Shown here piece after piece: positions 1 through 6,339 of a DNA stretch of 11,075 nt. This DNA is from Victivallales bacterium. GTDB taxonomy: Bacteria > Verrucomicrobiota > Lentisphaeria > Victivallales > UBA1829. Location of the stretch: contig JAEEQO010000083.1 in the NCBI GenBank assembly GCA_016285335.1, positions 1-11,075 of the forward strand, in the 5' to 3' direction. Every line of letters begins with the position of its first letter. Positions within the stretch are counted from its first letter, which is position 1. The notes under the pieces were generated by a model. That model saw only the letters and a list, made by a program, of their open reading frames with translations. It was not told the origin of the DNA and ran no database searches. Made by a program: the position numbers and the translations under genes.

Positions 1-620
1 AATTCGAAATCGTCCATGGTCTGAAGTTCGCGGTGCACGTATTCGGCGGCCAGGGCAAACGCGCGCGCCCGATGGCTGATCTTCGACTTTACTTCTTCGC
101 CGAGCTCGCCGAACGTCTTGTCGTAGCCGTCCGGGATGAAGATCGGGTCGTAGCCGAAGCCATCCGTGCCGCGCGGCTCGAACGCGATGCGGCCAGTCAC
201 CTCGCCGCGGAACGTCTCCACGATATCGCCGCGGTAGGCCAAGGCGATCACGCAGACAAACCGCGCCCGGCGGTCGTCGAAGTTTTTCAGCTCGTCCAGG
301 AGCTTCGCCATCTTTTCGGCATAAGTGGCATTTTCGCCGCCGTACCGCGCGGAATAGATGCCGGGAGCGCCGCCCAGCGCCTTCACCTCCAGCCCGGAAT
401 CGTCCGCGAACGCCGCCATATCGGCATAGCGGGCGGCCTGTCCGGCCTTGATGCGTGCGTTCTCCTCGAACGAGGTCCCGTTCTCTATGATCTCGGGGAA
501 TCCCTTGATGGTATCGGGCGAGATAATGCTGACGCGACCGGAATCGGCCGAAGCATCGAGCATGGCCTGGAATTCCTGGATCTTGTGTTTGTTCGTGGTG
601 GCGGCGAGGATCTGAAGCAT
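1..620 (-). CDS. rdgB: RdgB/HAM1-type XTP/dITP (non-canonical purine NTP) pyrophosphatase, 3' end cut by the window
   Basis: This cytosolic house-cleaning enzyme hydrolyses ITP, dITP and XTP to the monophosphate plus PPi and keeps deaminated purines out of nucleic acids. Reading the minus strand from ATG at 620-618 gives 206 codons with no stop before the window edge. Family landmarks are clear: N-terminal LAATTNKHK (residues 5-13) for substrate binding, TSFEENARIKA (49-59), the FADDSGLEV metal/catalytic segment (71-79), PGIYSARYGG (86-95), FGYDPIF (155-161) and the C-terminal SHRARA (182-187). The family is about 195-205 residues long, so only a few residues can be missing. An AGGAGA ribosome binding site (complement of about 629-635) lies 9 nt before the ATG. 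The gene follows the glycosyltransferase stop by 18 nt on the same strand, so the two are probably cotranscribed. The long plus-strand reading frame over it is an antisense shadow. Confidence 0.95.
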   Translation of the reverse strand, partial: MLQILAATTNKHKIQEFQAMLDASADSGRVSIISPDTIKGFPEIIENGTSFEENARIKAGQAARYADMAAFADDSGLEVKALGGAPGIYSARYGGENATYAEKMAKLLDELKNFDDRRARFVCVIALAYRGDIVETFRGEVTGRIAFEPRGTDGFGYDPIFIPDGYDKTFGELGEEVKSKISHRARAFALAAEYVHRELQTMDDFE

Positions 621-638
621 GGGAGCGTGTCTCCTGTC

Positions 639-1748
639 TTAATTGGCTGTCAGCTCATTGTAGATTTGTTCATATTCTTCGACCATGTGCGAGACGGAAC
701 ACAGGACGAAGGGGTCGGAGCGGCCTGCGTTGACCGCCTCGGAAAGCGCCTTCGCCAGACGGATCCCGTCCGGGTCGTTGTTGAAATCGATGCACTGGGC
801 GAACCCGCCCGCGTACTGGTCGCAGAGTTCGGGGAGGGAATCGGCGGTGGAGGTGACTACGGGCAGACCGAGCGTCATGGCCTCGGTCAGCGTGAGCCCG
901 TAGCCCTCGTAGCGGGACGGCACGACCATGGCGTCGAACGCCGCCATCAGGCTGCGGGCATCCTGACGGTATCCGGGAAGCGCGAAAACGAGCTTCGGGT
1001 ACCGCATCGCTCGCATCCGGCGTTCCAGGTCGTCGCGTTCCGGCCCCTCGCCGATGATGACGACGCCCCAGCGTTCGCCGTCCGGCACGCGGTCGTTCAG
1101 CGCGCCCATGCGGTCGAACAGCAGGTCGTAGCCTTTCTGCCGGTCGAGCCGCCCCACGGACCCGATGACTTTCGTGCAGTCTTCCATCATGCACCATTTG
1201 CGGAAATCGCGGCATTCCTCCGGCGACGCGGGCTCCACGGGGTCGCATCCGTTGTAGACCACTTTGAACCGTTTCCGGGGAATGCGGCAGACGGCGGAAT
1301 GGAACTGCGCCGCGGCTTTGGAAACCGCGGTCAGCACGCTGGCATGGCGCACCGACATCCGGTCCAGCATGAAGTAGAACCCCTGCGTCCGGCGGCGGTC
1401 GGCGATGTGGATCGTGTTCACGAGCGGGATCCCGCTCCCCGCGAGCGCAAAGCGTGCGAGAAGGTTGGCGTGCATCATGTGCGAATGGACGATCTCCGGC
1501 TCCAGCCGCTGAAGAGCGTACCGGACTAAAAACGGCAGCACGCAGAAATCGAGCTTGGTGGCGTTCAGGAACGCCACGCGGGCGCCCGCCGTCTGGAGCG
1601 CGTCGACCAGGCAGTCGTCGCGGGGCGGCGCCATCAGGGACAGGACGTCGCAGGTGTGCCCCCTGGCGATCAGGCGGCATACCAGGTCGGTCAGGACGCG
1701 TTCCGCGCCGGCCGGATCCAAATCCGTTATGAGCGATACGATTTTCAT
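639..1748 (-). CDS. GT4-family glycosyltransferase (GT-B fold)
   Basis: The predicted 369-residue retaining glycosyltransferase transfers a sugar from an activated donor to an unknown acceptor, probably on the cytoplasmic face during envelope polysaccharide or glycolipid synthesis. The N-terminal Rossmann half begins MKIVSLITDLDPAGAERVL, with the GAER motif (14-17) typical of family 4. The acceptor half holds EIVHSHMMHANLLAR (85-99). The C-terminal donor half has GSVGRLDRQKGYD (196-208, with Arg200 and Lys205), IIGEGPER (231-238) and the EX7E motif E281-GYGLTLT-E289 followed by AMTLGLPVV. The frame remains open upstream for 42 codons, but that extension runs into the RNase P RNA gene. The ATG at 1748 gives the family N-terminus, so it was chosen. 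No strong ribosome binding site is visible (a GGA lies about 10 nt upstream). The gene starts 20 nt past rnpB and precedes rdgB. Substrate specificity cannot be read from sequence. Confidence 0.92.
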   Translation of the reverse strand: MKIVSLITDLDPAGAERVLTDLVCRLIARGHTCDVLSLMAPPRDDCLVDALQTAGARVAFLNATKLDFCVLPFLVRYALQRLEPEIVHSHMMHANLLARFALAGSGIPLVNTIHIADRRRTQGFYFMLDRMSVRHASVLTAVSKAAAQFHSAVCRIPRKRFKVVYNGCDPVEPASPEECRDFRKWCMMEDCTKVIGSVGRLDRQKGYDLLFDRMGALNDRVPDGERWGVVIIGEGPERDDLERRMRAMRYPKLVFALPGYRQDARSLMAAFDAMVVPSRYEGYGLTLTEAMTLGLPVVTSTADSLPELCDQYAGGFAQCIDFNNDPDGIRLAKALSEAVNAGRSDPFVLCSVSHMVEEYEQIYNELTAN

Positions 1749-1768
1749 TGTGTTTCTATCCAAAAAAT

Positions 1769-2122
1769 GTGAACTGCAACATAAGCCGGATTCTGTCTCC
1801 GCGCTTTCGCACGGGGGCGGCCATCTGTCTGAGCGGCCAGAACCCGGGACTGGTAACGCCGCGGGCAGCGACATCGTCCCCTATTTGGCCTTGCTCCGGA
1901 AGGGGCTTGCCATGCGGCCCGGATCGCTCCGAAGCCCGGTGGTCTCTTACACCGCCGTTTCACCCTTGCCGGACGTCCGAAGACGTCAGGCGGTCTGTTC
2001 TCTGTTGCGCTTTCCTTCCCGCGGGGTCGCCCCCGCGGCATCTTTCTTGAAGAAAGACTTCCTGCCCTGTGGAGTCCGGACTTTCCTCTTTGCAAAGCAA
2101 AGCGGCCGCCGTTGCAATTCAC
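1769..2122 (-). ncRNA. rnpB: RNase P RNA (bacterial type A)
   Basis: This is the catalytic RNA of RNase P, which removes 5' leaders from pre-tRNAs. On the minus strand the conserved 5' core GAGGAAAGUCCGGACUCC lies near the start and the 3' core ACAGAAUCCGGCUUAU near the end; these pair as P4. In between are GGGUGAAACGG, GUAAGAGACCACCGG and AAGGCCAAAUAGGGG, all classical RNase P positions, and a GACGUC-UUCG-GACGUC hairpin in the P12 position. The ends are set by a 12-bp P1 helix: the 5' strand (complement 2111-2122) pairs with the 3' strand (complement 1769-1780) with one G-U. The length of 354 nt is normal. P3 looks short (CUUUGC-UUU-GCAAAG). The L15 loop seems to lack GGU (see findings). No separate terminator hairpin follows, only a run of six U just past P1. 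Confidence 0.97.
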
Positions 2123-2128
2123 ATTCTT

Positions 2129-2157
2129 ACTATATCATAGCGCACGCGAAATTGCAA
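2129..2157 (-). promoter_or_regulatory. sigma70-type promoter of rnpB
   Basis: On the minus strand, -35 TTGCAA (complement 2152-2157) is separated by exactly 17 nt from -10 TATAGT (complement 2129-2134). The first base of the P1 helix, at 2122, lies 7 nt past the -10 box, which fits the mature 5' end being the transcription start. The glycosyltransferase and rdgB downstream may depend on read-through from here. Confidence 0.85.
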
Positions 2158-2308
2158 GTCATTTTTTCGTTTTTCCGCCATGGAAGATGCGGAAGTCCGC
2201 CCTGCCTGCACGGCGGGAAACGGGACAGGAGGCGGAAATAGCGGGGGGGGACGCGAGCGGACGCGGGGAAAAGACCGTGCCTTTTTCCGACTTTTTTCGC
2301 TTCGGAGG

Positions 2309-2337
2309 TTGCAATCCGTCCGTCCGCGTGTTACATT
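2309..2337 (+). promoter_or_regulatory. sigma70-type promoter for mcsA-mcsB
   Basis: TTGCAA (2309-2314), a 17-nt spacer and TACATT (2332-2337) match the spacing and -35 box of the rnpB promoter. Predicted transcription start is near 2344, giving a leader of about 70 nt before mcsA. It is divergent from the rnpB promoter. The 290-nt interval between the two units also holds a run of eight G (2243-2250) and no other element I can name. Confidence 0.65.
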
Positions 2338-2414
2338 GATTAAAGGACACATCCGCCTGAATGAACAGAAGTGCCCTGAACCGAAAGAACATGGAACTAA
2401 CGAGGTATGCCACA

Positions 2415-3065
2415 ATGTTATGCCAGATATGCAAGGCCAATCCGGCCACCATTCACATACAGGAGATCGTAAACGGCGAGACCAGTACGCTTCACATCTG
2501 CGCCGAATGCGCCGGCAAGCGCAATATCGCCGAGGGTAACGCAAATTCGCATTTTCACGAGATGCTCGAACGCCTCACGCAGGCGATCGCGAACAGCGCC
2601 GACCTGAAGCTCGCCGAACTCTTCGAACCGAAAAAGCAGCAGGAAGAGGAGAAGACGCAGGACCTCGCATGCACCGTCTGCGGGACCACGTTCCAGTCCT
2701 GGAAGAAGACCGGCAGGCTCGGCTGCGCCGCATGCTACGAGCAGTTCGCCCAGCTCCTTTTCCCCGAATTCCCGCTGGTCCACCACGGCAGCGTCCATTG
2801 CGGCAAAACGCCGCCGGAGACCGTCGAACAGTGGCAGGACCCGGTCGTCTCCGAACGCATCAACCTGCGACGCGAGCTCGAAGAACTCTGCAAGGGGCTC
2901 GACGAATCCATCCGCCGCGAGGAATTCGAGCAGGCCGCGGAACTCCGCGACAGGATCGCCGCGATCGAAGCCGAACTCAACTCCGCCGAGCTCATCCCGG
3001 ACGAATCCGCCACGGGTGAACCGGCGAAGAAGCCGCGTGGCCGCGGAAGGAGGAAAACCCCATGA
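2415..3065 (+). CDS. mcsA: McsA-like zinc-binding, UVR-domain protein
   Basis: The 216-residue protein resembles McsA, the zinc-binding partner of the McsB protein-arginine kinase; in Bacillus it activates McsB and helps deliver substrates to ClpC. Four CxxC pairs are visible: C3-C6, C29-C32, C86-C89 and C104-C107. A UVR (UvrB/UvrC) helical motif spans about 149-188 (INLRRELEELCKGLDESIRR onward). It is slightly longer than the Bacillus protein, with an extra tail (about 199-216) rich in Lys/Arg that is unusual and could bind nucleic acid. The ATG at 2415 was chosen because the family starts almost at the first CxxC and GAGGT (2402-2406) sits 8 nt upstream; in-frame ATGs at 2361 and 2391 have poorer signals. 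Its stop overlaps the mcsB start (ATGA), implying translational coupling. Confidence 0.9.
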   Translation: MLCQICKANPATIHIQEIVNGETSTLHICAECAGKRNIAEGNANSHFHEMLERLTQAIANSADLKLAELFEPKKQQEEEKTQDLACTVCGTTFQSWKKTGRLGCAACYEQFAQLLFPEFPLVHHGSVHCGKTPPETVEQWQDPVVSERINLRRELEELCKGLDESIRREEFEQAAELRDRIAAIEAELNSAELIPDESATGEPAKKPRGRGRRKTP

Positions 3066-4156
3066 TCTTCCATCCCAGGATCCGCCATATCGCGGATCGC
3101 GGGCCGGTCTTCATCGGACAGGGCCCCATCCTTTCCACGTTCATTTCGCTCTCGCGCAACATCGACGGCCTCCAGTTTCCGGCGACCGCGTCGTCCAACA
3201 GCCTGGAATCGGCCGCGGAACTCGCGCTGGCCGCGCTGCATCACGATGACGTCCGCGAACTGCTCCCGAACATGTTCCAGATCAAGCACGAACTCCTCAC
3301 CGAGTCCGACCGCGAACTGCTCGTGGAGCGCGAACTGCTCGGCCGCACGCAGACCGACATCGCGCCCCGCCGCGTCTTCGTCTGCGCCGAGGACGGCTCG
3401 ACCTCCATCCTCATGAACGGCGAAGACCATCTCTGGCTTCACATGACCGCCGCCGGGTCCGCCTTCCGCGAACTCTGGGTCCGCATGTCCGCGCTCGAAT
3501 CCGCGCTCGCACGCCACCTCCGCTTCGCGTTCCACCCGCGCTTCGGCTACCTGACCGGTTCCTCCTCGCTTGTCGGGACCGGGCTCAGGATCACGTTCCT
3601 GATCCATCTTCCCGCGCTCGGGCTCTCCGGACGCCGCAAGAAGATCCTCGAACGCCTCGAAGACGCCGGGCTCGCCGCGGAACCGTATTTCCCCGTCGAC
3701 GGCAACGCCGCCGGAAACCTCTTCCTGATCTCGAACCGGACCACGCTCGGGGAACGCGAGGAGGACCTGGGGCTCCGCATGACGGAATTCGTCACGGCGA
3801 TCTCCCATGAGGAAGAACGCACCCGCGCCGAAATGCTTGCGCGCCAGAGACTGCTGTTCCTCAACGCCTGCGGACGCGCCTACGGCCTGCTTCGCAATTC
3901 CTACCTCATTCCGACCTCGGAAGCCCTCGACGCCCTCTCCATCATGAAGCTCGGCGCGGATTCCGGCGTCTTCCGGCATTTCACGCGGCAGGACTGGGCG
4001 GAACTCCTGCTCGAATGCCAGCCAGCCCATCTCTGCTGCCGCAAAAACATGAAACTCACGCCCCTCGAACGCGGCGAATACCGCGCCTCGCGCTTCCGCG
4101 AACGCCTCGACGGACCGGAACCCGCCCCCCGCGCGGCAGACGACGCAGACAACTGA
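3062..4156 (+). CDS. mcsB: McsB-like guanidino-kinase family protein with degenerate active site (probable pseudokinase)
   Basis: A 364-residue homolog of McsB, which phosphorylates protein arginines to mark them for ClpCP. Fold landmarks are intact: FHPRFGYLT (157-165), VGTGLR (171-176) followed by IHLPAL, AAGNLFLISN (216-225) and TLGEREED (228-235). Key residues are changed. The nucleotide-binding SSRIRLARN segment reads STFISLSRN (25-33), losing two arginines. The EEDHLR segment reads GEDHLW (120-125), losing the arginine. The catalytic cysteine of the TSCPTNVGTG segment is Ser167 (TGSSSLVGTG). The frame is intact and codon use matches its neighbours, so it is not a decaying gene. The start has an excellent AAGGAGG (3047-3053) 8 nt upstream and overlaps mcsA by 4 nt. 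An inactive or regulatory McsA-McsB complex is my inference; weak residual kinase activity cannot be excluded. Confidence 0.9.
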   Translation: MIFHPRIRHIADRGPVFIGQGPILSTFISLSRNIDGLQFPATASSNSLESAAELALAALHHDDVRELLPNMFQIKHELLTESDRELLVERELLGRTQTDIAPRRVFVCAEDGSTSILMNGEDHLWLHMTAAGSAFRELWVRMSALESALARHLRFAFHPRFGYLTGSSSLVGTGLRITFLIHLPALGLSGRRKKILERLEDAGLAAEPYFPVDGNAAGNLFLISNRTTLGEREEDLGLRMTEFVTAISHEEERTRAEMLARQRLLFLNACGRAYGLLRNSYLIPTSEALDALSIMKLGADSGVFRHFTRQDWAELLLECQPAHLCCRKNMKLTPLERGEYRASRFRERLDGPEPAPRAADDADN

Positions 4157-4200
4157 TCCCGACCTCCCGCAGAACAACAGGCCGCAGCTTTTTTTTTAAC

Positions 4201-6144
4201 ATGGACAACACGTTTTTCAGCATCGCACTGGCCGTTCTCGAAATGACCTTCCTTTTCGTGACGCTCCTGCTGCTCCATGGCTTGAAAAAGCAGCTGGGCA
4301 CTCCGGCGTCCTACGTCGCCATGGGCCTGCTCTTCGGGTTCACGCAATTCGCGGGCGCGGGCGGCCTCACGATCGTCACGGGGTATTCCGGGTTCGACAT
4401 CCCGCTGTCGTCCGGCGTGCTGATGCTGCCGTTCCTGGGCATCCTCGCGGTCATCTACATCGCAGACGGCACGCTGTCCGCACAGCGCGTAATCATCGGG
4501 CTCATGATCTCGCTGGCGCTGTATCTTTACCTCGCCCACCTGACCGTGACGCAGGCCGAAATGCTCCCGTCCTCGGAGTCCGGCGACACGCTTGCCGCGT
4601 CGTTCACGGTCATGATGCGGAGCAGCCTGGGCGTGATGGCCGCGAATGTGCTGTCCTTCACGGTCGACATCTTCCTGCTCCCGATCTTCTACCAGGGGCT
4701 CCGCAACCGCCGCATCAACCTCTTTCTCTGCGTGGCCGCCTCGCTGATCGCGGTCCAGCTGAGCGACGCGCTGGTCTTTTCCGCCGTGCACCGCTGGGGC
4801 CGCCCGGACTGGTGGCTCGAACTGGAGGCGTCCTACCTCTTCAAGTCGCTCATGGTGCTGTGGCTCAGCGTCATCATCACGTTCTACATCTCCCGCATCC
4901 GCTACGAACTGCCCGGCGAAGGACGCGGCGCGCTCGACATCGTGATCGCGTTCTTCGGCAACTACGGCAAGCGGGTCGAACTGGAAAAGACCCTTCGCGA
5001 CACGGAGGAACGCTACAGCGTGCTCTTCCGAAACGCCGTCGCCAGCATCTTCCTGACCGACCTCGACGGCGTGATCTCCGAAGCCAACGCCTCCGCCGCA
5101 AACGCCTTCGGGACATCCGCCGACGAACTCAAGGGCAAGTCGTTCCCCGAGCTCGCCGGCATCGAACGCACCCAGTGGGATGCCCTGCTGGAGGAACCGA
5201 CCGCGCGCTACACCGCCTCGCTCCCCGGCGGCGAACGCATCCTCGAGCTTGCCATCAACCGCGTCGTCATCGCCGAGACCCCGATGGCGCTGGTCCACGG
5301 CCGCGACGTGACCGAACGGACGCGCCTGGAACGCGAACGCGAGATCTGGCGCGAACAGACGTTCCACCGGCAGCGCCTCGAATCCATCGGCGAGCTCGCG
5401 GGCGGCATCGCCCACGACTTCAACAACTTCCTGCAGGCGATCCAGGGGCACCTCGACCTCATCAAATACATGTACCCCGTCCGGGAAGAAAACGCGCGCC
5501 GCCACATCGAGGTCATCGACTCCATCACGGAACGCGCCGCCACGCTCACGCGCGATCTGCTCGGATTCGCACGCCGCGGCAATTTCACCGCGTCCGACAT
5601 CGACCTCGCCGCTTTCCTCAATACCTCCGCCGCGATGTTCCTCCCCTCCGCCTCCGGCATCGACTTCAAGCTCGACCTGCCCCCGAAAAATGATCCCGGC
5701 GGAGAGGCCGCCCCTCTGACCGTCCGCGGCGACCCCGTCCAGCTTCAGCAGGTCATCCTGAACCTCCTCATGAACGCCCGCGACGCCGTGAAGAAACTCC
5801 CCGAACACGACCGCCGCATCACGATTTCGCTCGGCACCCCCGCTTCGCTCGGCGTCGATCCGCTCCCGCCGCCCGATGCCGAACTCTCCCCCGAAGCCCG
5901 CTACTGCGTGATCCGCATCCGGGATTCCGGGCCCGGCGTCCCGGAGGAACTCCGCACGCGCATCTTCGAGCCGTTCTTCACCACGAAGGCGGTCGGCCAG
6001 GGCACCGGGATGGGCCTTTCCATGGCGTACGGCATCCTCATCACGCACAAAGGCTGGCTCCAGCTCGATCCGCCCGCGCCGGATGCGGCAGGCGCGGCAT
6101 TCTCGCTCTTCCTACCGCTCCAGACGAAGCCCGCCAATCCGTAA
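4201..6144 (+). CDS. Membrane-bound PAS-domain sensor histidine kinase
   Basis: The 647-residue protein is an inner-membrane sensor that would autophosphorylate on His and pass the phosphate to an unidentified response regulator. Residues 1-232 hold about seven hydrophobic segments (around 5-26, 36-60, 70-90, 97-115, 142-165, 172-195, 212-232). Their pattern loosely recalls VUT/YhhQ-type transporters, a weak impression only. A PAS domain spans about 268-375 (RYSVLFRNAVASIFLTDLDG onward). The H-box is ESIGELAGGIAHDFNNFLQ with His405. The ATPase domain has N-box ILNLLMNARDAV (519-530), G1 DSGPG (575-579), F-box IFEPFFTT (588-595) and G2 GTGMGLSMAYGI (601-612). No receiver or output domain follows. 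The ATG at 4201 gives the hydrophobic N-terminus. It lies 44 nt after mcsB behind a run of nine T (4189-4197) with no clear ribosome binding site, suggesting weak translation. Confidence 0.93.
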   Translation: MDNTFFSIALAVLEMTFLFVTLLLLHGLKKQLGTPASYVAMGLLFGFTQFAGAGGLTIVTGYSGFDIPLSSGVLMLPFLGILAVIYIADGTLSAQRVIIGLMISLALYLYLAHLTVTQAEMLPSSESGDTLAASFTVMMRSSLGVMAANVLSFTVDIFLLPIFYQGLRNRRINLFLCVAASLIAVQLSDALVFSAVHRWGRPDWWLELEASYLFKSLMVLWLSVIITFYISRIRYELPGEGRGALDIVIAFFGNYGKRVELEKTLRDTEERYSVLFRNAVASIFLTDLDGVISEANASAANAFGTSADELKGKSFPELAGIERTQWDALLEEPTARYTASLPGGERILELAINRVVIAETPMALVHGRDVTERTRLEREREIWREQTFHRQRLESIGELAGGIAHDFNNFLQAIQGHLDLIKYMYPVREENARRHIEVIDSITERAATLTRDLLGFARRGNFTASDIDLAAFLNTSAAMFLPSASGIDFKLDLPPKNDPGGEAAPLTVRGDPVQLQQVILNLLMNARDAVKKLPEHDRRITISLGTPASLGVDPLPPPDAELSPEARYCVIRIRDSGPGVPEELRTRIFEPFFTTKAVGQGTGMGLSMAYGILITHKGWLQLDPPAPDAAGAAFSLFLPLQTKPANP

Positions 6145-6197
6145 AAACCTCCGTTTCGTCTTACAAACGTTGCATTGCATTTACTTTTTCGATCGTC

Positions 6198-6213
6198 TTT
6201 TTTTCGAAAAAAA
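6198..6213. repeat. Perfect T7-CG-A7 palindrome
   Basis: TTTTTTTCGAAAAAAA is a 16-bp perfect palindrome in the 195-nt gap between the kinase gene and guaB, about 23 nt upstream of the guaB -35 box. It lacks a GC stem, so it is a poor intrinsic terminator. Its A/T tracts could bend DNA or act as an UP-like element. Confidence 0.5.
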
Positions 6214-6235
6214 CGGGAAAAAAACGTCCGCGGAA

Positions 6236-6263
6236 TTGTAAAAAAGAAAAAAGCCTGTATATT
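6236..6263 (+). promoter_or_regulatory. Probable guaB promoter
   Basis: TTGTAA (6236-6241), a 16-nt spacer and TATATT (6258-6263) sit in a strongly A+T-rich stretch. A second overlapping TATATT (6263-6268) would give a 21-nt spacer, so is less likely. The predicted start near 6270 leaves a leader of about 70 nt before guaB. Confidence 0.6.
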
Positions 6264-6273
6264 ATATTGGCAA

Positions 6274-6327
6274 ATGGTATTCAACAAAGCCGTTGCCAAG
6301 TGCCTTACGCGGCCCGGCAAAACATGA
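6274..6327 (+). CDS. Possible 17-codon upstream ORF (leader peptide) before guaB
   Basis: ATG at 6274 opens MVFNKAVAKCLTRPGKT and stops with TGA at 6325-6327, only 12 nt before the guaB ATG. With transcription predicted to start near 6270, it would be nearly leaderless. There is no ribosome binding site and no codon run or attenuator hairpin that would argue for regulation, so it may be chance. Confidence 0.25.
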   Translation: MVFNKAVAKCLTRPGKT

Positions 6328-6339
6328 TCGGAGCAGCTT

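Noticed and set aside
33..1529. 498-codon plus-strand ORF opposite rdgB and the glycosyltransferase
   Set aside because: Antisense shadow caused by GC-rich codon bias; product has no family features, while both minus-strand genes match known families.
1749..1874. 42-residue N-terminal extension of the glycosyltransferase
   Set aside because: Lies inside the RNase P RNA gene and has no GT4 similarity; the family N-terminus begins at 1748.
3901..6048. 715-codon minus-strand ORF opposite mcsB and the histidine kinase
   Set aside because: Low-complexity Glu/Gly/Arg/Asp product typical of antisense reading of GC-rich genes; the plus strand carries full histidine-kinase motifs.
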